A stretch of DNA of 64,000 nucleotides, taken from the NCBI GenBank assembly GCA_030068145.1, contig JAPJBO010001089.1, forward strand, positions 1 through 64,000, given 5' to 3'. The notes beneath the pieces were generated by a model, which was given only the letters and a program-made list of their open reading frames with translations, was not told where the DNA came from and made no database searches. This document shows positions 52,984 to 63,456 of this stretch, piece after piece (within the stretch, counting starts at the first letter, position 1; each line of letters begins with the position of its first letter). This stretch comes from Diplonema papillatum. Lineage: Eukaryota > Euglenozoa > Diplonemea > Diplonemida > Diplonemidae. The position numbers and the translations under genes were made by a program.

Positions 52984-53995
52984 CTTGCTGATGAGGACTT
53001 CCCCAGGGCAAAGAAAAGTCTCCTGGTAAGTCAACCTCCACAACCGCTGAGGCATCCTTGAAGGAACTTGCGAACAAAAAGTACCGAGAAAGTTCAAAGT
53101 TGCCTCTTGCTCGCACCCTTTTTTCATCGAGAGGAAAAACACGAAGAATTTTTCCGGAAGGTTTTATTATCCTGCCACAAATAGGTAACCACCCATGCAC
53201 ACCTCTCTTCCCTTTCCTATGGTTTGCGAAGTCTTTTTTCTTGACCCACAGGTCAGAAATATTTTTTGAAGTCTGATGTTTCCTTCCGCGTGATTGCACA
53301 CAGAAGAGGGCGCCACGCAAAAAGGAGTACCCGTCGTCGCTGCGTGTTATATGGCGCGTCCTCTCCAAAGCGGATCTGAAACTGGACAGTTCGTGAAAAA
53401 TTTAGACAGCCCGTGCCCCTCCCTGGAGCAAGGTGGCCTGTGTGAATCCACGGGTCCCGGCGCTCGCCTTGCGCCCTACACAAATCCTAAGACTCACCTC
53501 TTGCTATTTTTCTCTGACCATTCGAACGCTTCGAAACGCTTCGACCGCTGCGTCGCAAACACAGGGAAGGGACATAAAAGTTTCCTCTGTTGCTCTGATT
53601 TTTGCATCAGAGTTACCTTCTCCCATGCCTTGTCCCCTCGTCTCACATGGTACCTGATCGCGAGACCTAGCCAAGTATTAGTTTTCGCTGGTGTTTACCT
53701 AGGCTTGGACTTGGCCTTCGCTTTGTGACATTTGCATGAGTACTTTTTGAGGACTAAGTGATAATACGAGTATGTGCGGCAATAGGAGTCGGGTTGTGCG
53801 CACTTTTTTGCAAGCAAATTTATGCGCACATGTGCGCACGTCAGCTGGCCTTGTATTACAAACGCGTGTGTACATGTACACCTGTTCAGGTCCTGGCAGA
53901 CGATGTCTGGTCTTCAAAGGGTGCAACACGTACCAAGCCGGTGCTCAGAATGGAAAAGGTACAGGAAAGTGCGGGGTACCCCGAGGACCTTACAA
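52984..53995. other. Intergenic region
   Basis: No gene is supported. A small exon-like piece at 53890-53960 (VLADDVWSSKGATRTKPVLR) lies between acceptor-like TTCAG and donor-like AAGGTAC, but it has no partner exon. Confidence 0.35.
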
Positions 53996-53997
53996 TA

Positions 53998-54886
53998 CTT
54001 CAGTACGTGCGCTCGGCTAAGGCCGGCGCGTGGCGAGACTGGAGGCAGCAGTTAAAGTTCGGGGAACAGTAAAGTTCGGGCGAAGCTAAGTTCGGGCAAT
54101 GCTGGTGAAGCTAAGTTCGAGTGATGCTTAGTTCGGGCGTTGCTAAGCGCTCAGGCTGCGCTGGTACTAAAAAACAGTTCGGGCACGAAGCGAAGTTCGG
54201 CCAGGGTGTAAAGTCCGGGTGAAGCCAAGGTCGGTGCTCGTACCCGGGGGGACACCCCCCCCGGACCCCCCCCGACCCACCGAGTGCGGGAAAAGTTTGG
54301 CGCTGGTACCCGGGTGGGCGCCCCCCCCGCCGCCCCCCGGCGAAGCAAAAGTTCGGGCGGACTGAGTTCGGGCGAAGCAACGCTCGGGCGAAGTTAAGTT
54401 CTGGCGAAGCAAAGTTCGGGCGATGCTAAATTCTGGTACGGGCGCAGCTGAGTTCGGACGAAGCAAAGTTCGCACGAAGCTGAGTTCTGGTGAAGCAAAG
54501 TTCGGTTCTCGTAGCAAGTTTGGCCTGTGATGGCAAGCTCGGCCGCCCGACTCCGTTTCCCGGGGTGACCCAAATACCGCGAGATACTGAGAAACCCGCC
54601 AAGAACGCAATTTTTGGGCACATTTGACCCCGAAACGCAACAAACCTCGAAAACAATCTTCGACCGGAAAAATGTCATGGGCGTGGTTCGAACCCGGACT
54701 CACCGGCCTGAAGGCCGGCGCCCGGTCACTCTGCCACCCGCATACCTTCTGCGAGGGAAAAAAAAAGCTTGCCCGGCTCTTTCCAAAAACAATACACTTT
54801 TTTCATGAAGAAAAGCCGGGTTGGCTCGAATAGAGGCTATTCACATTGCATGTTCATAGGACCTCCAGTCTCGAAAAATTCGTTCT
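53998..54886 (-). repeat. tRNA-like interspersed repeat with large minisatellite, copy S3
   Basis: On the minus strand it starts TTCGAGACTGGAGGTCCTAT near 54880. It passes AAGTGTATTGTTTTTGG and a tRNA-like module at 54687-54741 (GGGTGGCAGAGTG, perfect hairpin CCGGCCTTCAGGCCGG, B box GGGTTCGAACC). It ends in two arrays of a roughly 16-nt unit (TTCGGGCGAAGCTAAG on the plus strand) at 54345-54510 and 54060-54180. The right end carries CTGCTGCCTCCAGTCTCGCC and a GCGCACGTAC-like terminus near 54000. Confidence 0.8.
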
Positions 54887-55455
54887 GGTGATTGACACCA
54901 TGAAGGAGTCAGCCAAAGGACCGAATAGCCCAAGAACAAGTCTTTCTTTTATGCCAAGCCTCAAGAACGTGATGTCCCCGTCCTCTGCGCTCTGCGGACT
55001 GTATCTTGCAGATTGCCACCGGGAGAAGACAAAACAGATCCACTCGCAGCACAAGTTGTTCCTGACTGCGGGCAGGTCCTGTGCGATGATTCACATAGTG
55101 TATTCGCATATAGGAGGAACAGACAGAACAATCTGTTGCGCAGATACTGGTACAAACACGTTGCATCGTTTCATTTTACGTACACATTGCTCTCCTTTTT
55201 CTTTCTCGCTCTCTGTTCCTCTCAAGCTTCAAATCCAGGTCCTGACAATGTGCTCAAGATTATATCTTTTGTACTTTATTGGTGGCTTGCCGTGGCTACC
55301 CTTGAAGGAAAGCGGCTCCGGGTTCTGCCCGGAAACACCTTGGGTGGAAAGAAGCGGGAGGGAGTTTGATCACATCAGAGAGTAAGAAAGAACGCAAGGG
55401 AGAGAGGGCGAAAACCGTCTGTAGGGTGGCGGGCTTGCCTCGTTCATCTTCGACG
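54887..55455. other. Region including the presumed LINE-B 5' UTR
   Basis: The 5' boundary of LINE-B lies somewhere here, but no duplicated target site could be matched to the 3' flank. No other gene is supported. Confidence 0.4.
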
Positions 55456-57321
55456 ATGGGAGACGTCGACGCACTGCTTGACCGGGCATCATGCTTGGCT
55501 GAGAAAGGCGTCGACGAGAAGGTGAGGCAGCAGCTGGTGAGAATGATGAACCTCGTTCTCACCCTGATGGAAGCCGCGCACTCCGGGGCGCCGCCCGCAG
55601 CCGAAGCAAGGAAACCCGGCCCGACGGTCACAAACGCACAGCCCCCGCCGCCGGACCGGACCCGGCCGGCGGTCGCAAGCGCACAGCCTCCGCCGCCGGA
55701 CCGGACCCGGCCGGCGGTCGCATGCGCACCCCCGCTGCCGGACCGGACCCGGCCGGAGAAGACTCGGTCCTCTGCGTCTGCAGAGCAACCGGACCCACCG
55801 GCGAACAACACCTGGGCGCAGAAAGTGCGCGATGCAGCGGCGGGGCAACCGAACACGCCCAAAGGGAGCACGTGGGCCGAAAAGACCCGTCGCACTCGAC
55901 CGAAGGCCGTCATGGTACTCGATGGCTGGGGAGTGCCAAAGGTCGAGTCAGGTGTCGAGATGGGGAACAAGAAGGGCGGCGTTCTTGTTGCCGCGAACAC
56001 CGAGGATGCGGAGTACGCATGGGGGGCTGCCCTGGACCTCATCGGGGTCTGTCCGGGCGCCAAGGTAGCCGTCGTGTGCACCGTACCGTGGGCGGAGTCG
56101 GCGAGGCACCTGGTGGTGCTTTCTAACGGGAACCACCAGGACGTGTGGGCAAAGTACTGCAACGTCACCCCGCCGACGGTATCGTGCAAGACGGTCGCCC
56201 CCGGGCAGCCGACGACTCAGGTGTGCCTATTCCAGGTACGTGCCGCCTATGTCCACGCCACTACGTGGGAGACGGCGATGAAGGCTGGCCAGTCGGTCAG
56301 GATCATGGCGAAGAAGGCGGCGGAAGCCGAAGGTCTGCGCATGGACTGGTCGTCGGTGTTTACGAAGGTGCACCGACGACAGGGCGTGTGTGAGGTGAGC
56401 GTCCGCGTTCCAGTCGAAGACGTGCCGAAGCTGCTTCGGAGCTCCGGGAAGGCCGGCACTTTCTGGAAGGCCATGTCGTTTGTCAACGGAACGGACACGC
56501 TGCCGGCGGTGTGGGTGAGCGACTGCGCCCTCGAGGAAGCGCGCCAGATAGCTGCCAGGACACCGAACACATTCGGTGTGATCGGCGGCGCGAAAACCGG
56601 CGTCTTCGGCATACGAACGACCCCGGAGCACGTCGCCGCCACGGAATCGGCGGTCGGGAAGAAGCTGTCGAAGCGCCAGCGTCGGGGTGACAAGTACATC
56701 GTCACCACGGCGTGTCCGGCGGAGCACCCGTCCGACCTCCTCGCCGCCTGCGCAGCAGCCGAATGGAAAGTGGAGCCAGTCGGTTCGTTCAAACGGCGAG
56801 GGGATACTGTGTGCGTGGTCATTGCCGACCAGGGACCTCCGGCACCAGTGCTCTACCGCCTTGATCGGGCGTCAATCTCGATCAGGAAATACGACCGTTC
56901 CATCGATGCGAGGCAACGGAAGGGGTTCACCACGCAGTGCCAGCGGGTGAAAATTAATCTCCCTCGTGAGTTCCTCGCGAGCCTCCAAGAACGCCCAGAA
57001 CCCGTTCCGGGACAGAAGCGGAGCCGCGCCAGCGATGAGACGACGACCCAAGACAAGGTGGCGCGGCTCGACACCGCTGACAATATGGCTACCGACTGCC
57101 GGCACGCCAACTGGCAGGAGTCATACGAAAACGATAAGGCGTTCCTATGCGAAGTCTGCTGCAAGCGTATGCAAGTAGGACAGGCGAGGCGTCAATGTGC
57201 ACACGGCCCCTGTGAGGCGGTGGTTTGCCATGCGTGCTGGGCTAAACTGCAAGACGCCCCCCCAACACCGCCCTCGCCTGCGCAGGCGCCCGCCGTCGAC
57301 CCCGCGGACTCAAAATGGTGA
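55456..57321 (+). CDS. LINE-B ORF1 protein
   Basis: The frame gives 621 residues from the ATG at 55456. A helical N-terminus (about 1-45) is followed by three 15-residue repeats (PPPPDRTRPAVA type, 45-nt units at 55640-55760) and TWAQKVRD / TWAEKTRR motifs. A central region of several hundred residues has no recognised domain, although its strand pattern could suit an RNA-binding fold. The C-terminus has a small Cys/His cluster (CEVCCKRM, CAHGPC, CHACW), likely a zinc-binding finger. ORF1 proteins of LINEs bind the element RNA. The stop codon overlaps the ORF2 start. Confidence 0.85.
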   Translation: MGDVDALLDRASCLAEKGVDEKVRQQLVRMMNLVLTLMEAAHSGAPPAAEARKPGPTVTNAQPPPPDRTRPAVASAQPPPPDRTRPAVACAPPLPDRTRPEKTRSSASAEQPDPPANNTWAQKVRDAAAGQPNTPKGSTWAEKTRRTRPKAVMVLDGWGVPKVESGVEMGNKKGGVLVAANTEDAEYAWGAALDLIGVCPGAKVAVVCTVPWAESARHLVVLSNGNHQDVWAKYCNVTPPTVSCKTVAPGQPTTQVCLFQVRAAYVHATTWETAMKAGQSVRIMAKKAAEAEGLRMDWSSVFTKVHRRQGVCEVSVRVPVEDVPKLLRSSGKAGTFWKAMSFVNGTDTLPAVWVSDCALEEARQIAARTPNTFGVIGGAKTGVFGIRTTPEHVAATESAVGKKLSKRQRRGDKYIVTTACPAEHPSDLLAACAAAEWKVEPVGSFKRRGDTVCVVIADQGPPAPVLYRLDRASISIRKYDRSIDARQRKGFTTQCQRVKINLPREFLASLQERPEPVPGQKRSRASDETTTQDKVARLDTADNMATDCRHANWQESYENDKAFLCEVCCKRMQVGQARRQCAHGPCEAVVCHACWAKLQDAPPTPPSPAQAPAVDPADSKW

Positions 57322-60300
57322 ACCCTCAATTATACCACGCGTCATACGCGTCACACAATCTTACCCACACTACATCTTCTGGGTCCGGCCCTCGCCTACC
57401 ACCCTTGCGTGTAGTTACGATCAACGTAACCTCGTTGTTGAAGAACGTGCTCCTCCTTTGCGGCATTGTGGCGGACATCATCTGCTTGCAGGAGACGAAG
57501 CTGACGAGCACCGGGCAGAAGAAAATCCGGATGGCCCTGAAGGAGTGTGCTGCTCTCGACGTCTGGCAGCCTTTCTTTGGTTCCTGTTGCGAAGGGCGTA
57601 AATGTGGCAACGACGTTCCATCCCAGATAACCGGGGGGAGCGCCGGTGTAGCAATCCTTGTGAGGAAAGGCCTGCCGGCATGCGTGGTTAGCCCGTTCGA
57701 TGTCGTTGAAGAGCGGGCCTACGAGGCAGCTCGCTTCCTCCACGTACGTGTCGCGACCGGAAGCGGCAAGGGTGCGCTCCATGTGGTTTCGTTGTACGGA
57801 CATTGCGGCCACTCGGCTCGGATTGAACGTGAGAAGCTGGTCGAGGGGGTTCTCTGGGGCATGCGCCGGCGCCTGGGCGCGGTACCGATTGTAGTTGCAG
57901 GTGACCTGAACACAGACCCTCTGAACTCTCCTGCCCTACGCTTCGCACTGCGAAACGGGTGGACTGACTGTGCCGAGCTTCACGCGAAGTCCCTGAACAG
58001 GCCTCCGGAGCACACCTGCTACCACGGGGAGCCGTCACGCATTGACCTTGTGCTTACCAACGAAATCGCCTCTTCCGCTCTTGGAAACGTAGAAACCTTC
58101 GAGGCCGGGTTCCCGACGCATAAGGCGATTCGAGCTGTCTTCCACCTCACCGCTTTCCAGCAACTTAACGCGGTGTTCCGCTTCCCCCGCGCCATCCCTG
58201 GGTCCGGTCTGACTGACCGAACCGACACCGCAGCCCTCAAAGCTGTAGTCGCGAAATACCGACTCGCCGACCCGTGCCCCCGCGGACTAGAAGGCAGCCA
58301 GAGGGTGGATTTTCTCTGGCTGCGTATCTCGCGGGCGGCGGAGGATTATCTGCTCCAGAAGTCCAAGATTGAGGGTAACCTGGCGGCCTACCGCGGGCGA
58401 GGAGAGCGGCGGAGGCTGAGCACCCAGCGCGTGTCCGCGAGGCCGTCCCCGGAAGGTGCGGGGGCCGACACCGCACCTCTGAAGAGAGCCAGGTGTCTTC
58501 TCGGGCGCATGCGGGAGTACTCGGCCGCACGAGCCAAATGGGAAGATATGTCCAGCGCCCCGTGCCCGTTGTCGCTCCTGCTCAAAGGGCAGTGGGACAA
58601 AATACGGTCGTTTCAAAGCTTCATCCTCCAGCGTACGGACGGGAAATGTGCTTTGCCACTGGTACCGCCATCGGCGAAGGCCGCGCGGGGCCTATCACAC
58701 ACTATCTCGGACGTGTGCCAGAGCCTGGCCCAGACTACGTTAAATTCGAGGTACCTGGAAATCGCAAGGTGTCAGCGCGAGCTCCGTAACCCTCTGGGTA
58801 AAGAGTCGTTTGCTTGGGTGAAGAAGGAGGCGCCGCCGACATTCTATTTTACGAACGGTCGCGACGGGCGACTCACGGCGAACTTGGTGGAAGTTGATGC
58901 GACGGTAAGGAGGAAGTGGGACCCCGTGCTACGCATGTATGCCGGGAAGAAGGAACCCGAGTTCGCCCCCTTCCTGCGAGAATATGGTGACTTTATTGCG
59001 CAACACCCGTGCCAACTGGGCCCGATCACGGCCGACCGCCTACGGTCGGTAGCGAGGAAGAAAGGTGTGCAATCGTCATGCGGCGTGGACGGCTGGCGCA
59101 TGCGAGAAGTTGCGGCCCTGCCGGACACAATCCTAGAAGGGTTTGCTGCAGTACTGAACGAAGTCGAGGAGACGGGCCTATGGCCCGACGGGGTTCTTGA
59201 CGCGCTAGTCACCCTGATTCCCAAGGGAGAGGGAGATGACCCCCTGAAGCTGCGGCCCATCACCGTCTCCAGCGTCGTTTATCGTCTTTGGGCTAGTGTG
59301 CGTCTGCAGGAGGTTCTTGTCTGGCAAGAGCAGTGGATACACGAGTCCCAACATGGCTTCCGGAAAGGCCACTCCTGCGACGACGTCATCATGGACATCG
59401 CGCTGTCGATAGAGGAATCCCTTATCAACGGAACGCCGCTACATGGGATCGCGCTCGACTTTGCGAAATGTTTTGACCGCGTTCCGCAAGGTTTGGTACT
59501 CGACCTAGTTGAGGCTCTGGGGCTGCATGAGCGTGTGCTGGCGCCTCTGCGCCACGTCTATAAGTACCTCAGACGTCGTTTCAAGTACCCTCTGGGAGTG
59601 GGCGATGAATTCAAGGTCACGAACGGCATCCTCCAAGGCTGCCCTATCTCCGTGGTCCTGATCAACGCCCTTCTGTCCGTGCTCTCGAAAGCCCTGGTCA
59701 GCCGGGCACGAGTGAGTCCGAAGTCCTTTGCTGATGACTTGTACCTTCTCTCGCGACTCGCGAAGCTGCTCCAGGAAGGAATAGATGTCACCGCGATATT
59801 TGGGAATCTGACCGGCCTCGCTCTCAACGAAGGCAAGTGTGCCGCCTTCTCGACGTCGAAAAAAGGCCCCCGTCTCGAGGTTGGAGGCAAGGCGATGAAA
59901 TCGGTGAAGACCGTTAAGGTTCTGGGCGTTCCCCTGGGCACAGAAGGGCCTGTGGACAACGGTAGGTCTGACGCGACCGTGGAAGCCGCAGCCAGGCTAG
60001 AAGCGTCGCCACTGAAGCCGCGCACCAAGTTCCGCGTCATGCAGACGATCGCGGCATCCGCCCACTACGGCGCGGCCTACTGCGCCAACTCGGCCGGGGG
60101 CTTTGCGAACAACTCCGTTCTTCGCACGGCTCTCTCCGCCTGCTTGATTCCTCGCTCAAATCGGGCGAAGAGCCCCCTCGCGACACTTACCCTCGTTGCG
60201 AAGGCGCACTTGTGCGATCCGGCATGCGCCTCCGGGTACAGCTCACTCCGCACCGCCGCGAAGCAATACCAGAAGGAGAGATTTCGGCTGCGAATGGATG

Positions 60301-61664
60301 CCCTCCTTGTATCCGGGGCTGACGCCTCCTTAAAGGGCCCCGTCGGGCTGATATCCAATCTCCTTCGGGAGATACGTTTCCTGCCGGCGAAGCGGCACAG
60401 TTTCGAGCTGCTATCGTTCGAAGGTGCGACCGTGCCCTTCTCCGGGAAGGAGGCACTGCACTTCGTCCGTGAGGGCCTGCGTCTTCGAGCGTGGCGCTAC
60501 CTGACGACACAAAGGCAAGGCTATTCGGGTATCGAGAGGGGGGTGGATGTGCGCCTGTTGAACAGACTGTGGCAGAACCGCGCGACGGGGGACAGGCTCA
60601 GCTTTGCAATCCGCAAATGCATCGCAGGAGCGGTGTACTCTCGCGAGTGGTGCAACAGAAGATGGGGAACGGGTGACGGCGTATGCGAGTTCTGCGACGG
60701 TGGGACTCCGGGGACCCTGCTACACTATTTCTGGGAATGCCCGGGACCAGGGGGCAGGTGGGTCAATCTACACTGCCGACTCGACGTCGCAGGAGTGGCG
60801 GCACAGAATATGCCCCTATGCCTGAGCACACGGGGGATTCCCCCCATCGGAACCCCGCCGGTACTCGTGGAGAGGGTCCAGAAGCTGATCGGGACCATCT
60901 CCATCGAGATGGCGCAAGCGCAGCACAATATCGCGACGACGCGCCCCTGGGAGCTTGCCTCCGCCGCGGCAGGGAGATATGACGTTGAGCTGGCAAGGGA
61001 CAGCCGTGAGCTCCTCACGAAGCAGATTGGGACGCGCTTCGCGGCGTCGCTAGTCTACTGGCTAAGGAATCTACGTTGGGTCAACACCCCCCCTCTCCCC
61101 ACGACCGGCGTGGAACTCGCTTTGGATTTTGAGGCCTACACGCGATCCAAGCTGCCTGGGGAAACGTTTGCCGAAAAAGGGTTGCAGATAGGATATCTAG
61201 CACGAGCCATCAACGACCTAAGCTTTGCTGACACGGGGGCCTCAGCCTTCCCCGGGAAGTGGAGACAGGGTGTATGCTCTTTACGCTGCCTGGGTGCGCC
61301 GGCAATGCCGGGATTCTCACACCGTCCACGTTTTGCAGCTGGACGGAGGACAGAGCTGATGTTGAACGGCATAGAAGCAGTATGCTCCAAAGACAGGTGG
61401 AACGACGCCAAACCCGTGTACCCTCAGGACGTAGCTTTCGCTAATTGGAAGCTGAAGTTTCCCATCAAGGTGTTTGCCGCCGCCGTAGGCCGCGCAGTCG
61501 CGAGGAAGAAGAGGGCCCGCAGCGCTACAAGGCGGCGATCCCCCGCGAGACGAGCTCACCCGCCGGCCAGAGCGCCCGCTGCAGCACCAACTCCGGTGCT
61601 ACCACTCACTGTAGCAGAGCCGCGACCTGCGGCGCGCCTCCGGAGCGACTTACGCCCGCCGTAG
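57315..61664 (+). CDS. LINE-B ORF2: AP-endonuclease and reverse transcriptase
   Basis: The frame gives 1449 residues. The AP-endonuclease-like domain covers about 30-280 with TINVTSL, CLQETKL, VAGDLNTDP, SRIDLVLTN and FPTHKAI supplying the Asn, Glu, Asp and His positions. RT covers about 590-860. QHGFRKGHSCDD is followed by ALDFAKCFD (motif A), TNGILQGCPISV (motif B) and FADDLYLL (motif C, Asp807-Asp808). A zinc knuckle begins at Cys1124 (C-x2-C-x8-H-x4-C). The C-terminal part has ELALDFEAYT and GAPAMPGFSHRPRF, then a basic tail. No break was seen. The ATG overlaps the ORF1 stop as ATGGTGA, which points to coupled termination and re-initiation. Confidence 0.93.
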   Translation: MVNPQLYHASYASHNLTHTTSSGSGPRLPPLRVVTINVTSLLKNVLLLCGIVADIICLQETKLTSTGQKKIRMALKECAALDVWQPFFGSCCEGRKCGNDVPSQITGGSAGVAILVRKGLPACVVSPFDVVEERAYEAARFLHVRVATGSGKGALHVVSLYGHCGHSARIEREKLVEGVLWGMRRRLGAVPIVVAGDLNTDPLNSPALRFALRNGWTDCAELHAKSLNRPPEHTCYHGEPSRIDLVLTNEIASSALGNVETFEAGFPTHKAIRAVFHLTAFQQLNAVFRFPRAIPGSGLTDRTDTAALKAVVAKYRLADPCPRGLEGSQRVDFLWLRISRAAEDYLLQKSKIEGNLAAYRGRGERRRLSTQRVSARPSPEGAGADTAPLKRARCLLGRMREYSAARAKWEDMSSAPCPLSLLLKGQWDKIRSFQSFILQRTDGKCALPLVPPSAKAARGLSHTISDVCQSLAQTTLNSRYLEIARCQRELRNPLGKESFAWVKKEAPPTFYFTNGRDGRLTANLVEVDATVRRKWDPVLRMYAGKKEPEFAPFLREYGDFIAQHPCQLGPITADRLRSVARKKGVQSSCGVDGWRMREVAALPDTILEGFAAVLNEVEETGLWPDGVLDALVTLIPKGEGDDPLKLRPITVSSVVYRLWASVRLQEVLVWQEQWIHESQHGFRKGHSCDDVIMDIALSIEESLINGTPLHGIALDFAKCFDRVPQGLVLDLVEALGLHERVLAPLRHVYKYLRRRFKYPLGVGDEFKVTNGILQGCPISVVLINALLSVLSKALVSRARVSPKSFADDLYLLSRLAKLLQEGIDVTAIFGNLTGLALNEGKCAAFSTSKKGPRLEVGGKAMKSVKTVKVLGVPLGTEGPVDNGRSDATVEAAARLEASPLKPRTKFRVMQTIAASAHYGAAYCANSAGGFANNSVLRTALSACLIPRSNRAKSPLATLTLVAKAHLCDPACASGYSSLRTAAKQYQKERFRLRMDALLVSGADASLKGPVGLISNLLREIRFLPAKRHSFELLSFEGATVPFSGKEALHFVREGLRLRAWRYLTTQRQGYSGIERGVDVRLLNRLWQNRATGDRLSFAIRKCIAGAVYSREWCNRRWGTGDGVCEFCDGGTPGTLLHYFWECPGPGGRWVNLHCRLDVAGVAAQNMPLCLSTRGIPPIGTPPVLVERVQKLIGTISIEMAQAQHNIATTRPWELASAAAGRYDVELARDSRELLTKQIGTRFAASLVYWLRNLRWVNTPPLPTTGVELALDFEAYTRSKLPGETFAEKGLQIGYLARAINDLSFADTGASAFPGKWRQGVCSLRCLGAPAMPGFSHRPRFAAGRRTELMLNGIEAVCSKDRWNDAKPVYPQDVAFANWKLKFPIKVFAAAVGRAVARKKRARSATRRRSPARRAHPPARAPAAAPTPVLPLTVAEPRPAARLRSDLRPP

Positions 61665-61745
61665 CAGTGCGAAGAGAAGTGAGGAGACCGGAAACTCCCC
61701 GGAGAGATGGTCCCTGCACTCTAACTCGTCTCTCTCTCTCTCTCT

Positions 61746-62891
61746 CTCTTTTTAGAGGAATTCTCAACTTTGCATCGTATGATCGCAGCCCCTTCCAAGT
61801 GCCATCTTACTTCATGGGCAGCTTTCTTCTACTCGATGGTGAGTCTCTATACGATGTGTGCGGTCTGCATTCAAGTGCATGCACACTACACTCGCACCCG
61901 TTTAAACAGTTTCAGATTGCGTAGTTCCAGAAGTGTTCTTTGCTTGGCGAAGACACAGTACGCTTGTAAACTGTCTTCATTAACGTTTTCTCGGTGTTCC
62001 ACCTTACCCCTTTCCATTTTCTTCTAGGTATTAAGTCAATACCTGGGTGTCGTTTGGCGAAAAAGGTTGCTCCAACTTTCTCGTGGTGAATCTGTGGGGC
62101 ACTTCACTGTGCGAAGATTCACAGCACGCATATGCTGGATTGGTGACTTTACCGAGGTAGGGGCGGTACACTGGTCTTGGTCGTGAGGCAAAGAACCGAA
62201 TGGTATCATGAAGGAGGCACGTGTTTGAGTCTTTGCTTGTTAACCTCCAAAAGAGAGAAAACAAGACGCGACCGGATAACGAGTGTACGCCTCGCCTCAA
62301 GTGTGGCCGATTGTGGACTCGAACTCTTGCGAATGAGAGCGAAAGTAAAGACGAGCGTGAGAATGAGAGTGACCCATGCGAGCCACCATTCTCGCAATTC
62401 CATCAAAAAGAGGACAAACTCCTGGCGCTCGTACTCGTCATCGTCGCATCAGAACTGTCTATGGTACGTGAGAATATTCGTGTGGGTGCACTTCGAGACG
62501 CTCTTGTTGGGCTACCTTATGAGAAGGACCCCACCCCTCGTCACGAAATACCAGCGTCGGAGAAGCGTCGCACTCGGAACAAGACCCTCTCCGGCGTACA
62601 AGAAAGAGCTGGGCTTCCCTTCTCACCACCACCAAGAAAACCACGAAAGGGCAGATTTTCCCGGTTTCAGCCTGTGTTTTGCACGTCAAATTTCAGGCCT
62701 CACAGACGAACTGAGGACGGAGTGGAAAGATCCATCGCGAAAGAGCGCGTTTAAGGGGGTCCCCGGAAAAAAAGGGTGGGGGGGTGCCCGGCCACCAGGT
62801 GCGCCAAACAGACCCCCCCCCCCCCCCCCCCTTTCCAAATTGTAGCAGACCGTTGACGAGTTGCCCGTTGCACCCCCCCCCATCCTTTTTG

Positions 62892-62918
<27 letters not shown>
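61746..62918. other. Region with exon-like pieces and C-rich tracts
   Basis: At 61750-61838 a frame reading NFASYDRSPFQVPSYFMGSF ends at a good donor (GATG|GTGAGT). At 62698-62757 another piece (GLTDELRTEWKDPSRKSAFK) follows an acceptor-like TTTCAG. They may belong to one host gene around LINE-B, but no family was recognised. Poly-C runs lie at about 62814-62832 and 62870-62918. Confidence 0.35.
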
Positions 62919-62922
<4 letters not shown>

Positions 62923-63063
62923 CATAAGATGGATAGCCAAACCCCCTTGATTAAGATCGATATCGGGCGAGGATGCCAATCCATCTTAAACACGGGGGTG
63001 AGTACCCCCCTTAATTATGATGGATACCGCCAAACCCCGAGTTTTTCATCCATCTTATGCACC
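62919..63063. mobile_element. 145-bp MITE-like element with 16-bp inverted ends
   Basis: GGTGCATAAGATGGAT (62919-62934) is the exact reverse complement of ATCCATCTTATGCACC (63048-63063). GATGGATA(G/C)CGCCAAACCCC-like blocks occur at both sides of the interior in direct orientation. There is no coding capacity. Confidence 0.75.
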
Positions 63064-63309
63064 ACGGCATTTCGACTACTGTAACAGCTCTCAGCGCTTT
63101 ACGTTGTCCCCAACAGGTGCGTTGCAACACGGTGGCAGGCTTTGGACAGTTTTTGAAACCATGACATTTCGTGTTGCTTCTGTGTCTCGTGCTACTCAGA
63201 TATCCACCCAGTTTCTGTTTTTTTCATGGTTCAGCTTCATTCCTACTGCCATGGTTCCATGGGGACTCCCTAATCAGGGATTTATACGCCGGTCTAGATG
63301 GGGGGTCAC

Positions 63310-63450
63310 CCGTCCATCCTCAAAAAAAAAAAAAAAAAAAAAACCCCACGGGCTGGCGGGTGTGGGTAGGCTACCACAGCAGTCATAGGGGGTCATGGGG
63401 GGGCCCATAGGGGGTCCATAGGGGGGTCATGGGGGGGTCCATAGGGGGTC
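63310..63450. repeat. Poly-A run and GGTCCATAGGGG repeats
   Basis: A run of about 22 A residues (63322-63343) is followed at 63385-63450 by about five copies of GGGGGTCATAG or GGGGGTCCATAG. Confidence 0.85.
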
Positions 63451-63456
63451 ATAGGG

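Larger units (their letters stand above)
55456..61745 (+). mobile_element. LINE-B: intact two-ORF non-LTR retrotransposon
   Basis: ORF1 and ORF2 are both open and overlap by 7 nt. The element ends with a (CT)n tail at about 61728-61749 instead of poly(A). A truncated, nearly identical copy lies 13 kb upstream on the same strand. Compared with LINE-A it has no RNase H, no OTU region in the part seen and no Cys/His tail. The C-terminus is a basic Arg/Pro/Ala-rich stretch. The 5' limit is given as the ORF1 start because the UTR edge is unclear. Confidence 0.93.

Noticed and set aside
55489-56822. Minus-strand frames opposite LINE-B ORF1
   Set aside because: They lie fully under the ORF1 coding frame and have GC-driven Arg/Pro composition.
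62177-62845. 222-codon plus frame over 62.2-62.8 kb
   Set aside because: Most of it looks non-coding and runs into poly-C; only a roughly 20-residue piece near 62700 looks exon-like.
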